Below, piece by piece: positions 33,523 through 42,441 of a stretch of 64,000 bases of DNA (position 1 is its first letter; every line of letters begins with the position of its first letter). The DNA is from Christensenella sp. UBA7588. Its GTDB lineage: Bacteria; Bacillota; Clostridia; Christensenellales; CAG-917. The notes under the pieces were generated by a model, which searched no databases, was not told where the DNA came from, and saw only the letters and a program-made list of their open reading frames with translations. A program made the translations under genes and the position numbers. The stretch spans positions 129,196 to 193,195 of the forward strand of contig DLKM01000028.1 in NCBI GenBank assembly GCA_002478945.1, given 5' to 3'.

Positions 33523-33910
33523 TTAATAATTGCGGAAGAGATAGCCTTATCCGAACGTATACTCATTCGGAGCGTACTTATTAACGGTATGTGCTTATTC
33601 AAAGACGGAGCTTCGAGCCGCAAGGCGGCGAGCTTTTGAGTGCCAAGCTCGACGGATAGTACAAGTGAGCCGACAAGTGTTGTTCCTTTTGTCGGCGAAC
33701 GAGTGGCATAATGAGAGAACGATACTTTTCTATGCGCGTGCCGTAAGGAGCGAAGCGACGGAATAGCGATTGTTACGCTTTGCGTCAATCGCGTTGAGTC
33801 GCCCCCACGAGCGACGGATAATGTTGTAGAGAATTGCCCTTATTCGAGTGGTGGGAGAAATACCGGCGTGTCCGGAAAGAGGGGGTTATTGTGTTTAGAG
33901 GAGTTACAAC
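33523..33910 (+). repeat. Large dispersed intergenic repeat, copy B
   Basis: Starts right after the thiT stop with the AT-rich module AATAATTGCGG, then blocks shared with copy A at 12546-12904 (AACGGTATGTG, CGAGCCGCAAGGCGGCGAGC, GGATAGTACAAG, GTGGCATA, and the 3' block with TACCGGCGTGTCCGGAAAGA, GGGGGTTATT, GAGGAGTTAC). The first 75 bases also match, in reverse, 47380-47450. Internal hairpins such as GCGATTG/CAATCGC differ from copy A in sequence but not in position. No reading frame. Confidence 0.75.
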
Positions 33911-33935
33911 GCACTCCATTTTCAATAAATAAATC

Positions 33936-33963
33936 AAAAAGCACGGACAAGCCGTGCTTTTTT
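33936..33963. terminator. Bidirectional terminator between repeat B and thiamine pyrophosphokinase
   Basis: AAAAAGCACGG / CCGTGCTTTTTT stem with a five-base loop. Confidence 0.88.
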
Positions 33964-34066
33964 GTTAGAAAGGTTTGAAAACGATGAATTGTTTTACGCT
34001 ATATATACAATCGTCGTTTTTCGTTTATTTGGATTTTTTCAAAAAATCTCAAAAATTTTCAAAAAA

Positions 34067-34669
34067 TCAAAATTTTATATATCTGAATACGAAAACTCCG
34101 CCGCGCTTGACGTTTATGTGCATTTTTCCGCCCAAAGACACGTTGCTGAGTCCTCTCGAATCGCAAGACGTCAATATGAGTTCGTCAAGCGGATATTCGA
34201 GGTTTTTCGAGTCCGTCACGAGAGCTTTTTCTCCGTAGGGAAGGATGGATATGGTTTCTTCTTTTTGCGTCGGCATATCGAATTCTCCCTCGACGTAATA
34301 AATGTCAAGACCGTCCTCCTCGGCTTTGACTTTCATTCCCAACGACCAGGCAAGGCGCATTATCGCAAGATTGCAAAGGACGTGGTCCTGTCTGCCGCCC
34401 GTAACGCCGTAAAAAACGATTTCGTCCGCATTCATTTGTTCTTTGGCGTAATACACGGCAAGTTCTCCGTCGCTTGCGTCCTTGTGGGTGTCGTGTTTTA
34501 CGATGGGAATATCGATGTCGGAGGGCATTTCGAGCGAGTCGAAGTCTCCCAAAATAACGTCGGGAGATACGGGGCATACGCTGAAACCGCCGTCGCAACA
34601 CACGATTTTGTCGGCTTTGATTTTGCGAGTTATCTGCTTTCCGCAGTTGAGTACGATTGCAATTTTCAT
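34067..34669 (-). CDS. thiN: Thiamine pyrophosphokinase
   Basis: 200 residues. Diagnostic blocks: CDGGFSVC (family CDGG), VILGDFDSLEM, HKDASDGELAVYYA (KD.TD.E.AL), FYGVTGGRQDHVLCNL (G..GGR.DH...N), and the C-terminal TSCDSRGLSNVSLGGKMHINVKRG (family S..RGLSNE). It makes TPP from thiamine and ATP. Together with the riboswitch-controlled ThiT it gives a thiamine salvage route. The gene lacks an adjacent rpe/rsgA context. Confidence 0.93.
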   Translation of the reverse strand: MKIAIVLNCGKQITRKIKADKIVCCDGGFSVCPVSPDVILGDFDSLEMPSDIDIPIVKHDTHKDASDGELAVYYAKEQMNADEIVFYGVTGGRQDHVLCNLAIMRLAWSLGMKVKAEEDGLDIYYVEGEFDMPTQKEETISILPYGEKALVTDSKNLEYPLDELILTSCDSRGLSNVSLGGKMHINVKRGGVFVFRYIKF

Positions 34670-34702
34670 ATTTCGAGTATAGCATAAAATCTGCTTTATG
34701 TC

Positions 34703-34731
34703 TTGAAAAGTTGTTTAATTATGTTTATAAT
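34703..34731 (+). promoter_or_regulatory. Promoter of the alpha/beta hydrolase unit
   Basis: TTGAAA, 17-base spacer, TATAAT, 31 bases before the start codon. Confidence 0.75.
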
Positions 34732-34762
34732 ATAATTAAATTCCATATTGCGAGGCGAAGCT

Positions 34763-35686
34763 ATGAAAGAGTTCAAACTCAAAAGTTTTGACAACACCGA
34801 GATTTATTGCAGACTTTGGGACGACGTTGACAATCCCAAAGGCGTTATTCAACTCGTACACGGTATGAGCGAGTACGCGGGAAGATACGACGAATTCGCA
34901 AGATACCTCAATTCGAGAGGTTATATCGTTTTCGGAGACGACCACCGCGCTCACGGACTTACCGAAACGGACGCAAACAGAGGCAAACACCCCGGTAATA
35001 TCTTCAAAAAAACCTTGCAAGACGAGTTGTTTTTCCGCGAATGGTTGAAATCCGAATACGACTTGCCGATTTTCCTTATGGGACACAGTTACGGAAGTTT
35101 TCTTTCTCAAGCGTTTGCACAGCAAGGCACGGACGTAAAAGCCATTGCGCTTATCGGTTCGGGCTATATGAGAGGCTTGTTCACGTTCGGCAAAATCGCG
35201 GTTGCTCCCGTATTTCTCGTGGCGCGCAACTGGCGTCCTCGCATAGTCAACTGGGTAAGCGACAATATGCAACACTACAAGGGCGACAGCGGAAAATTGC
35301 AATGGGCAAACAGCGTCAAGGAAAGACGCGAGCAAGTTATGGCAGACAGACTTGCGCATCAGAATATGAGCGTCGGCTTTGACTACTATATGATGAAAGA
35401 AACGTCCAAGCTGTACGGCAAAAAAGCGCGCGCAAAACTCAATCCCGCAACCGTCATAGGGCTTTTCTCGGGCGACGCAGACCCCGTCGGCAATATGGGC
35501 AAAGGCGTTAAAAGGCTGAACAAGTTTTATCTCGACAACGGCGTAAATACCGAATTGCATCTTTACAAGGGCGCAAGACACGAAGTGTTTTACGATTGGT
35601 GCGGTGCGCAAATGCAAAAGGACGTTGCCGATTTCTTTGACAAATTCATCATCTATCAACAAACGAGCATAGACGATTTGGTGTAA
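34763..35686 (+). CDS. Alpha/beta hydrolase, monoacylglycerol lipase-like
   Basis: 307 residues from ATG 34763 (GCGAGG upstream). The fold elements are VIQLVHGMSEYAGRYDEFARYL, GDDHRAHGLT, the nucleophile elbow GHSYGS (Ser near 107), SGDADPVG with the acid, and GARHEVF with the catalytic His. This is the Hydrolase_4/lysophospholipase L2 type, acting on acylglycerols or other small esters. No signal peptide. It is followed 14 bases later by a P1 peptidase gene on the same strand. Confidence 0.9.
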   Translation: MKEFKLKSFDNTEIYCRLWDDVDNPKGVIQLVHGMSEYAGRYDEFARYLNSRGYIVFGDDHRAHGLTETDANRGKHPGNIFKKTLQDELFFREWLKSEYDLPIFLMGHSYGSFLSQAFAQQGTDVKAIALIGSGYMRGLFTFGKIAVAPVFLVARNWRPRIVNWVSDNMQHYKGDSGKLQWANSVKERREQVMADRLAHQNMSVGFDYYMMKETSKLYGKKARAKLNPATVIGLFSGDADPVGNMGKGVKRLNKFYLDNGVNTELHLYKGARHEVFYDWCGAQMQKDVADFFDKFIIYQQTSIDDLV

Positions 35687-35700
35687 ATTTTTGGTGTGAT

Positions 35701-36654
35701 ATGGAAGTAAGGATACCTACGGGTTTCAAAATAGGTCATTACGACGACGAGTATACGGGCGTAACCGTCATACTTTCCGAGAGCGGTGCGACGGGCGGCG
35801 TGGATTGCCGCGGAGGCGCACCCGGCACGAGAGAAACGGACCTCTTGCACAACGAAAAAATGATGCAAAAAGTCAACGCAATCGTGCTGTCGGGAGGTTC
35901 TGCTTACGGGCTTGCTTCGACTTGCGGCGTTATGGAATACTTGCGTCAAAACGGCGTAGGGTACAAGAGCCTCGGCAAAATCGTGCCTATCGTTTGCGGT
36001 GCGGTTTTATACGACCTCAATCAAAAGGAATATCACTATCCGACCGCAGAATACGGACTTAAAGCGTGCGAAAATGCTTCAAAAACCACCGTTTTTGGCA
36101 ATGTGGGCGCAGGAAAGGGCGCAACGGTCGGCAAAATTCGCGGTATCAAAAACGCGTGTAAAAGCGGTATAGGCGCGGCAACGGAAAAGGCTTTGGGTGT
36201 TACCGTTACGGCAATAGTTGCAGTCAACGCAATGGGAGACGTCGTTGACGACGAGGGCAAAATCATCGCGGGCGCAAAAGGCAAAAACGGAGAGTTTATC
36301 GACACCGAAAAATGCCTTGCCGAGGGCGACGTGCTTAAACTTGCGTTTGGAACGAACACCACAATCGGCTGTATACTTACCGATGCGAAACTTGACAAAG
36401 TGGACGTCAACAGGCTTGCAAGCATATCCCACAACGGACTTGCAAGAGCAATTCGTCCCGTGCATACGATGTACGACGGAGATACTATGTTCTGCCTTGC
36501 GAGCGGCAAACGTCCCGTGGCAAATCTTGCCGTACTCCAGTCGGCAGTCGTCCGTGCCACCGAGCGCGCAATTCAAAACGCCGTAACCGCAACAACGGCT
36601 TATGACGTGATATACGACGTCGAAGAATTGGAAGCGGAAAAGGAAGCAAAATGA
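35701..36654 (+). CDS. P1 (DmpA/S58) family peptidase
   Basis: 317 residues. VGHYDDEYTGVTVIL-like opening, DCRGGAPGTRETDLL, VLSGGSAYGLAS, GNVGAGKGATVGKI and FGTNTTIGCILTDAKLD are the conserved blocks of the DmpA/endo-type 6-aminohexanoate oligomer hydrolase family; the second Thr of NTTIG (near 219) is the likely autoproteolytic nucleophile. Members act as aminopeptidases, sometimes on beta-peptides, and mature by self-cleavage before this residue. The ribosome site is weak. It overlaps the next frame by four bases. Confidence 0.92.
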   Translation: MEVRIPTGFKIGHYDDEYTGVTVILSESGATGGVDCRGGAPGTRETDLLHNEKMMQKVNAIVLSGGSAYGLASTCGVMEYLRQNGVGYKSLGKIVPIVCGAVLYDLNQKEYHYPTAEYGLKACENASKTTVFGNVGAGKGATVGKIRGIKNACKSGIGAATEKALGVTVTAIVAVNAMGDVVDDEGKIIAGAKGKNGEFIDTEKCLAEGDVLKLAFGTNTTIGCILTDAKLDKVDVNRLASISHNGLARAIRPVHTMYDGDTMFCLASGKRPVANLAVLQSAVVRATERAIQNAVTATTAYDVIYDVEELEAEKEAK

Positions 36655-37070
36655 ACAACGTTTTTGAACCTCTATTTCAATATGGCTTTCACGATACCGA
36701 GTTTTCTTCACTCGAAATTGTCGGTAATCAAATAAAACTGAATTTTGACAAGGGTATATACTTGCTTGATGAAACTGGAAACGAAACAGAATTGTCAAAA
36801 TCGGCAATCGTAGTCCTAAATGTTATTCTACAACCGTTCATAGAACGTGTCGAACAGCAAATAGAAGTCAAAGAATGTGATGAAAGACACAAAGATATAG
36901 AGTATTCCGAACTCAAAGAGTACTTGCAAAAAGACTCATTTGAAGTCTTTGCAGTGTATTTTAGTCCGTTCAACAATACAGTTTTATTTACAGGCTCTAT
37001 AGATGATAAATCTTTTGATTTATCAATCGAGAACGTGCAAGGTATTCAGGTCTTATTTGAAGCGGAGTAA
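36651..37070 (+). CDS. Unrecognised 139-residue protein of AT-rich composition
   Basis: The ATG overlaps the previous stop (ATGA). The product is acidic, beta-strand-rich at the N-terminus (FQYGFHDTEFSSLEIVGNQIKLNFDKGIYLLDE) and helical in the middle. The YGFHDTEF...LNFDKGIY pattern resembles small uncharacterised proteins found in variable, toxin-immunity-like neighbourhoods, but I cannot name a family. Codon use is visibly more A/T-rich than in the flanking genes, which suggests a separate origin. Translation coupling to the peptidase gene supports it being real. Confidence 0.65.
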   Translation: MNNVFEPLFQYGFHDTEFSSLEIVGNQIKLNFDKGIYLLDETGNETELSKSAIVVLNVILQPFIERVEQQIEVKECDERHKDIEYSELKEYLQKDSFEVFAVYFSPFNNTVLFTGSIDDKSFDLSIENVQGIQVLFEAE

Positions 37071-37135
37071 TCTCTTAATAGTATTCTGAGCGCGTAATAC
37101 GACTACAACTTGATTGCCACGTCTCAATGACAAAA

Positions 37136-37160
37136 GGGTAGGAAACCACACCCGAACATA
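37136..37160 (+). repeat. Degenerate copy 3 of the short hairpin motif, upstream of the maturase gene
   Basis: GGGTAGGAAACCACACCCGA, differing at a few positions from the copies at 1181 and 26941. It ends 11 bases before the maturase start. Confidence 0.5.
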
Positions 37161-37171
37161 TTTATTCAAGA

Positions 37172-38293
37172 ATGAACATCAGCATAATGCTAAAACCCGC
37201 GTCGTCAAATTGCAATTTGCGATGCAAATATTGTTTCTATCACTCGCTGTCGGAATGCCGCGAGATGCCCTCACGCGGAATTATGAGCGAAGATACTCTG
37301 CGTGAAGTTCTCAAAAAAGCGTTTGAGTTTGCAGGAAACGACCACGTTATGCTGTCTTTTCAGGGCGGAGAACCTCTGCTCGCAGGCAAAGAGTTTTTTG
37401 CAAATTTGCATCGAATCATAAGAGAACTCAACCTGCGCCGCGCGCCCGTACATATCGGGGTGCAGACCAACGGTACGCTCATCGACGAGGAGTGGTGCGC
37501 AATTTTCAAGCGCGGAGGATATTTGATAGGGCTTTCGCTTGACGGAGACGAAGAAGCAAATCGCCTTCGTATCGGCGCAGACGGACAACCGACTTTCGAC
37601 AGGGTGTTGCAAAGTGCAAAATTATTGCAAAAATACGGCGTGGAATTCAACATTCTCACGGTGCTTACCAAGCAGGTGGCAAACAGAATAGACGACATTT
37701 ACGCATTTTTCAAAAAGCAGGGGTTCAAGCATTTGCAGTTTATCCCTATGCTCAAGCCGCTTCGCCTCGACGAGAGCGGACATCCCGTGTCTACCGCAAC
37801 GTATGCCGAACCTTTTCCGAACGAGAGCGAAAACTATTCTATGTCGTCGGAGGACTATTTCGAGTTTTTACAAAAGTGCTTTGCGCAGTACGCCAAGGAC
37901 TTTGCACGAGGCAATTACACGTCCATACGCCAGTTTGACAACTTCGTGCGTCTTGCGCATTTTGAAAACGCCGAGCAATGCGGTATGGAAGGACATTGCT
38001 GCCATCAATTCGTTATCGAGGGCGACGGAGAAGTCTATCCGTGCGACTTTTATTGCATAGACTGCTACGATATGGGCAATATCAGGAATACCGACTTTTT
38101 TGAGTTGTCCAAGCACCCGATTGCCGTCAAGTTTATAAAAGAAAGTATGATAGTAGAGGACAAATGCAAGCAATGCGGCTATTTTGCGATGTGCAAAAAC
38201 GGTTGCAAGCGCGAGCGTATCGACATCGACAAATGCTCCGCATACAAGAGGTTTTTCCCGCTTGCGTTGCCCTATATGAAGCGTATGAGTTGA
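37172..38293 (+). CDS. Anaerobic sulfatase-maturating enzyme (radical SAM, SPASM)
   Basis: 373 residues. The radical-SAM cluster motif is CNLRCKYCFY (C14, C18, C21). QGGEPLLA follows near 68. The C-terminal SPASM region supplies two more 4Fe-4S sites: CGMEGHCC, GEVYPCDFYCIDCYDMGNI, KCKQCGYFAMCKNGCKRE and a final C. The Asp right after Cys in YPCDF corresponds to the catalytic Asp of characterised anSMEs. These enzymes oxidise Cys or Ser in CxPSR sites of sulfatases to formylglycine under anaerobic conditions. The Cys-type sulfatase at the left edge is an obvious substrate. The ribosome site is weak (CAAGA). Confidence 0.94.
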   Translation: MNISIMLKPASSNCNLRCKYCFYHSLSECREMPSRGIMSEDTLREVLKKAFEFAGNDHVMLSFQGGEPLLAGKEFFANLHRIIRELNLRRAPVHIGVQTNGTLIDEEWCAIFKRGGYLIGLSLDGDEEANRLRIGADGQPTFDRVLQSAKLLQKYGVEFNILTVLTKQVANRIDDIYAFFKKQGFKHLQFIPMLKPLRLDESGHPVSTATYAEPFPNESENYSMSSEDYFEFLQKCFAQYAKDFARGNYTSIRQFDNFVRLAHFENAEQCGMEGHCCHQFVIEGDGEVYPCDFYCIDCYDMGNIRNTDFFELSKHPIAVKFIKESMIVEDKCKQCGYFAMCKNGCKRERIDIDKCSAYKRFFPLALPYMKRMS

Positions 38294-38367
38294 TGTTGCG
38301 CAGATTGCCAAGCATTGACGAAAATATATCGTATTGACAAATTATTATATATAGGGGAGGCTTGTTT

Positions 38368-39267
38368 ATGAAAAAAGCATTTGTCATTCTTTTGATTACG
38401 GTTTTCATTTTGAGTATGTGTTTTGCGCTTACTGCCTGCAACGACGAGGGGGACAACGACAAAATTCATTTGTCCTCCGATATGTCCGTTGAGCAGATAA
38501 AAGAAGCGTTGAAAGGCATAACGAGTTATACCAAAGAGTATTACTATGAAGATAATAAGTTAAGCGGATTATACGTTTACACGGATAAGGGTACTTCTTT
38601 TTGCGGAACAAACAACAACGGAGACCTTGATACGCAATCCGCTTCCGCAAGTTTCTTTGAAGGCAATCGATATTATGATTTGAGTTCCGAAAAATGCGTC
38701 GTCATAGATTGCGAAGGATTCGACGTCGATTTCGATAATTACAATTTAGCCAAGGATTTTGAGCTTGAAATAGGCTTTTTATCCGAAGGTCGTTATTACA
38801 TCGAAAATAACGCTATAGTTATTGGCGCGATTTCGCCCAAAACAGGCAATTCCGCAAAGATTGTTTATAAGGATTTCAACAACTCCTCGGTTACAATCCC
38901 GTATGCATACAAGGACAATTACAAAACTATGCAACCCACCCAAAATCTTTTGGAGTTTGAGGACGTTTCCGATACCGAGTGCAGATTGAGCGGTTACAAC
39001 ATCGCGCTCAAGTCGCTTGTCGTGCCGAACAAACATAACGGAAAAGACGTTGCGGAAATATCTCTTTCCGTCCCGATAGCCACTTTGACAATTCCTACGA
39101 CAGTCAAAAAGATTGCAGATTTGAATTATTACGAAAACGAAAAATACACAATCAATTATCTCGGCACTTTTGAGCAATGGGCGGCGGTAAAGAAAGACAG
39201 CAGGCTCGAGAGTTTGATTGAACGCGACGTCGTAACGGTCACTTATGCCGACGATAACCGATTTTGA
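38368..39267 (+). CDS. Lipoprotein with BspA-type leucine-rich C-terminus
   Basis: 299 residues from ATG 38368 (GGGGAGG eight bases upstream). Signal peptide with lipobox LTAC. Residues 30-200 are of unknown fold. The C-terminal part, KSLVVPNKHNGKDVAEISLSVPIATLTIPTTVKKIADLNYY followed by INYLGTFEQWAAVKKDS, carries the wording of BspA/LRR_5 surface repeats (LTIPTSVKxI; YxGTxEQW). Such proteins are exposed and often adhesive or polymer-binding. Single gene between the maturase and a terminator. Confidence 0.82.
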   Translation: MKKAFVILLITVFILSMCFALTACNDEGDNDKIHLSSDMSVEQIKEALKGITSYTKEYYYEDNKLSGLYVYTDKGTSFCGTNNNGDLDTQSASASFFEGNRYYDLSSEKCVVIDCEGFDVDFDNYNLAKDFELEIGFLSEGRYYIENNAIVIGAISPKTGNSAKIVYKDFNNSSVTIPYAYKDNYKTMQPTQNLLEFEDVSDTECRLSGYNIALKSLVVPNKHNGKDVAEISLSVPIATLTIPTTVKKIADLNYYENEKYTINYLGTFEQWAAVKKDSRLESLIERDVVTVTYADDNRF

Positions 39268-39319
39268 ACGTCACGCCCTTATGTCGTTGGAGCGAAACCT
39301 ATAGTCGCATATAAGAATT

Positions 39320-39360
39320 AAAAAAAGAAACGGCGGATAAAATCCGTCGTTTCTTTTTTT
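39320..39360. terminator. Bidirectional terminator between lipoprotein gene and clpB
   Basis: AAAGAAACGGCGGAT / ATCCGTCGTTTCTTT stem with T-runs on both strands. Confidence 0.88.
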
Positions 39361-39387
39361 AGGAAAGGGGGAAAATTTGGTTGTCGT

Positions 39388-41976
39388 TTAGTGTTTGGGC
39401 GATACGACGATTTCGCCGTTTACGGCGTCGACAACGATTGTGTCGCCCTCGTCCATATTGCCTTGCAAGATTGCTCTTGCAACTTTGGTCTCTACGTTGC
39501 TTTCGATATAACGTTTGAGCGGTCTTGCGCCGAACGTTACGTCGTATCCGCCGTCAACGATAAGGTCTTTTGCGGATTGCGTCACTTCGAGTTTGAGATT
39601 TTGTTTTTCGAGTCTCGATTGAAGTTTGCTAAGCAAGATGTCGATTATCTTGTAGACGTTATCTCTCGTGAGCGGTGTAAAGAGAACGGTGTCGTCAAGT
39701 CTGTTGAGGAACTCGGGACGGAAGGTTTGCTTGAGCAGTTTGTCGATTTGCTCTTTTGCCTCGTCCTTTATGTTGCCGTCCTTGTCGATGTTGTCCAAAA
39801 TCACGTTGCTGCCGAGGTTTGACGTCAAGATGATGATTGTATTCTTGAAGTTGACCGTTCTGCCTTGACTGTCTGTAATTCTGCCGTCGTCAAGCACTTG
39901 AAGCAAGATGTTGAACACGTCGGGGTGTGCCTTTTCGATTTCGTCGAACAGCACCACGGAGTAGGGTTTTCTTCTCACGGCTTCGGTAAGTTGACCGCCC
40001 TCGTCGTATCCGACGTATCCCGGAGGCGCACCTATAAGACGAGATACGCTGAATTTTTCCATATACTCCGTCATATCGATACGCACGATGTTGCGTTCGT
40101 CGTCAAAGAGGTAGGAAGCAAGCGTTTTTGCAAGTTCCGTCTTGCCCACGCCCGTAGGACCGAGGAACAAGAACGAGCCGATAGGACGATTTTCGTCGGA
40201 TATACCTGCACGCGAACGGATAACAGCCTCGCTTACGGCTTTGACAGCTTCGTTTTGACCGATAACTCTCTTGTGGAGTTCGTCGGAAAGGTGGAGCAGT
40301 TTTTCTTTTTCGCTTTCCATAAGTTTGGTTACGGGGATACCCGTCCACTTTGCCACGATTTTTGCGATTTCGTCTGCTGTAACTTCGTCACGCAACAGCG
40401 ATGAGCCTTTTGCGGATTTTGCCTCGGCTTCTTGAAGTTTTTTGGTAAGGGCAGGCAACTCGCCGTATTGCAGTTGCGCTGCTTTGCCGTAGTCGCTGTG
40501 GCGTTTTGCTTCTTCGATTTGGAGATTGATTTTGTCGATTTCCGCTTTGGTGTCCTGAACGCTGTTGATTTCTTTCTTTTCGTTCTCCCATTGCGCTTTC
40601 ATAGCGTTAAACTTGTCGTGCAATTCGGAAAGTTCTTTCTTTATGCTTTCTCTACGGTCAACGGACAATTTATCCGTCTCTTTTTCGAGAGCCATTTCCT
40701 CGATTTCGAGTTGCATAATCTTACGACTGATAACGTCCATTTCTGTGGGCATACTGTCGATTTCCGTACGAATCATCGCGCACGCCTCGTCCACGAGGTC
40801 GATTGCTTTATCGGGGAGGAATCTGTCCGTAATGTATCTGTCCGAAAGCGTAGCGGCGGCAACGAGTGCTTGGTCGTGAATGCGCACGCCGTGGAAAATT
40901 TCGTATCTTTCTTTCAAACCACGGAGAATTGCGATTGTGTCCTCAACCGTAGGTTCGTTGACCATAACGGGTTGGAAACGTCTTTCCAGCGCAGGGTCTT
41001 TTTCGATATATTTGCGGTACTCGTCAAGCGTGGTTGCGCCGATGCAATGCAGTTCGCCTCTTGCGAGCATAGGCTTCAAAAGGTTGCCTGCGTCCATACT
41101 GCCTTCCGTCTTGCCTGCGCCGACGATAGTGTGCAATTCGTCGATAAAGAGCAACATTCTGCCGTTTTGCTTTTTGATTTCGGTCAGAACGGCTTTGAGT
41201 CTTTCCTCAAATTCGCCTCTGTATTTTGCGCCTGCGATAAGCGCGCCCATATCGAGTGCGAAGATATGTTTGTCTTTGAGTCCTTCCGGAACGTCGCCTC
41301 TGACGATACGTTGCGCAAGACCTTCCGCAATAGCGGTTTTACCTACGCCCGCTTCGCCTATGAGAACGGGGTTGTTCTTGGTTTTTCTCGAAAGAATACG
41401 AATAACGTTTCTTATCTCGTCGTCACGACCGATGACGGGGTCGAGCTTGCCTCTTGCCGCTCTTTCCACCATATCGTGACCGTATTTGTTGAGTACGTCG
41501 TAGGTGTCCTCGGGACTGTCGTTTGTCACTTTTGAGGTTTTAACTTGCGAAAGTGCGGTCATAAACGCTTGTTTTGTCAATTTAACTTTGGCAAAAGCGT
41601 TTTTAAGCGCGGCGGTGGGGTTGTCGAGAATCGCTTCGAAGATATGCTCCACGCTGACGTAATCGTCGTTGTTTTTAGCCGCGATTTTCTCTGCTTGCGA
41701 AAGCATCAAAGACGCGTCCTGCGACAAGTATACTTCGCCTGCGCCGTCTCCCGTAACGGAAGAAAACGAGGATATAATCTTTTCTATTTCACGCATCAGT
41801 TGCGGAGCGTCCGCGCCGCATTTCGTAACGAGTTTGGGGATAAGTCCTTCGTCGTCATCCAAGAGGGCATAAGCGATGTGTTCCTTGCAAAGTTGTTGAT
41901 TGTGCCTTTCGAGGGCTATGTTTTGCGCTCTGTTGATTGCGTCGAGCGCCTTTTTCGTAAATTTGTTGGTGTCCAT
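39388..41976 (-). CDS. clpB: ClpB disaggregase (HSP100)
   Basis: 862 residues, full length. N-domain 1-145; first AAA+ domain with [13 protein letters not shown] (near 200) and [12 protein letters not shown]; coiled-coil M-domain about 395-520 ([22 protein letters not shown] etc.); second AAA+ domain with [14 protein letters not shown] (near 604) and [13 protein letters not shown]. It rescues aggregated proteins together with DnaK. The leader contains a CIRCE element, so expression should be controlled by HrcA. Ribosome site AAAGGAGGT. Confidence 0.97.
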   Translation of the reverse strand: MDTNKFTKKALDAINRAQNIALERHNQQLCKEHIAYALLDDDEGLIPKLVTKCGADAPQLMREIEKIISSFSSVTGDGAGEVYLSQDASLMLSQAEKIAAKNNDDYVSVEHIFEAILDNPTAALKNAFAKVKLTKQAFMTALSQVKTSKVTNDSPEDTYDVLNKYGHDMVERAARGKLDPVIGRDDEIRNVIRILSRKTKNNPVLIGEAGVGKTAIAEGLAQRIVRGDVPEGLKDKHIFALDMGALIAGAKYRGEFEERLKAVLTEIKKQNGRMLLFIDELHTIVGAGKTEGSMDAGNLLKPMLARGELHCIGATTLDEYRKYIEKDPALERRFQPVMVNEPTVEDTIAILRGLKERYEIFHGVRIHDQALVAAATLSDRYITDRFLPDKAIDLVDEACAMIRTEIDSMPTEMDVISRKIMQLEIEEMALEKETDKLSVDRRESIKKELSELHDKFNAMKAQWENEKKEINSVQDTKAEIDKINLQIEEAKRHSDYGKAAQLQYGELPALTKKLQEAEAKSAKGSSLLRDEVTADEIAKIVAKWTGIPVTKLMESEKEKLLHLSDELHKRVIGQNEAVKAVSEAVIRSRAGISDENRPIGSFLFLGPTGVGKTELAKTLASYLFDDERNIVRIDMTEYMEKFSVSRLIGAPPGYVGYDEGGQLTEAVRRKPYSVVLFDEIEKAHPDVFNILLQVLDDGRITDSQGRTVNFKNTIIILTSNLGSNVILDNIDKDGNIKDEAKEQIDKLLKQTFRPEFLNRLDDTVLFTPLTRDNVYKIIDILLSKLQSRLEKQNLKLEVTQSAKDLIVDGGYDVTFGARPLKRYIESNVETKVARAILQGNMDEGDTIVVDAVNGEIVVSPKH

Positions 41977-42034
41977 ATCAAAAACCTCCTTTTCAATATG
42001 TTTTCGAGTGTTTGGCAGTCTGTTTAACTGACTG

Positions 42035-42061
42035 TTAGCACTCTGTTTCTTCGATTGCTAA
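42035..42061 (-). promoter_or_regulatory. CIRCE operator (HrcA binding site) of clpB
   Basis: TTAGCACTC, nine bases, GATTGCTAA: the CIRCE inverted repeat with one mismatch in the right half (consensus GAGTGCTAA). It overlaps the predicted transcription start of clpB. Confidence 0.88.
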
Positions 42062-42088
42062 TTATAGCACGCAATTTGTGTTTGTCAA
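42061..42088 (-). promoter_or_regulatory. Sigma-A promoter of clpB
   Basis: Minus strand TTGACA (42083-42088), 16-base spacer, TATAAT (42061-42066). Confidence 0.8.
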
Positions 42089-42148
42089 TATATTTTGCAC
42101 AAAAAATCGCAATTTTTTTCAGGGAGATTTTTAAGAAAACCGAAATAT

Positions 42149-42187
42149 AAAAAAACACGCGTTTCCGATAGAGGGAATGCGTGTTTT
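42149..42187 (-). terminator. Terminator of the DUF6440-like gene
   Basis: AAAACACGC / GCGTGTTTT with an inner TTCC/GGAA pair; T-rich on the minus strand. Confidence 0.8.
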
Positions 42188-42206
42188 CGAGTGAAAGCAA
42201 AATAAA

Positions 42207-42401
42207 TTATTCTTCCGTTTTTGTTACGATAGGCTTGCCGTCCGCGTCGAGAAGCGGCGTGATACCCGTCCCGTAACTGTCGTGAACGGAAAGATAGTTT
42301 ACGCCCGTTTGAGTGTCTACGAGTATCGTGCATTCCGTACCGAACAGAGAAGTGTCGCTATAGACCTTTTTGAATCGTTTTTCGTTTTTTGTGGTTTTCA
42401 T
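42207..42401 (-). CDS. DUF6440-like small protein
   Basis: 64 residues. KRFKKVYSDTSLFGTECTILVDTQTGVNYLSVHDSYGTGITPLLDADGKPIVT follows the DUF6440 pattern (a short beta-protein with IIxDxxTGVxYL and GGLTPLLDxDGKP). Function unknown; such proteins are common in Bacillota as stand-alone genes. It lies between the TetR gene and its own terminator and may be read from the TetR promoter. Confidence 0.75.
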   Translation of the reverse strand: MKTTKNEKRFKKVYSDTSLFGTECTILVDTQTGVNYLSVHDSYGTGITPLLDADGKPIVTKTEE

Positions 42402-42441
42402 AGTTTGTATATATTTTCTTTGTTATTATACGAATTTATCG

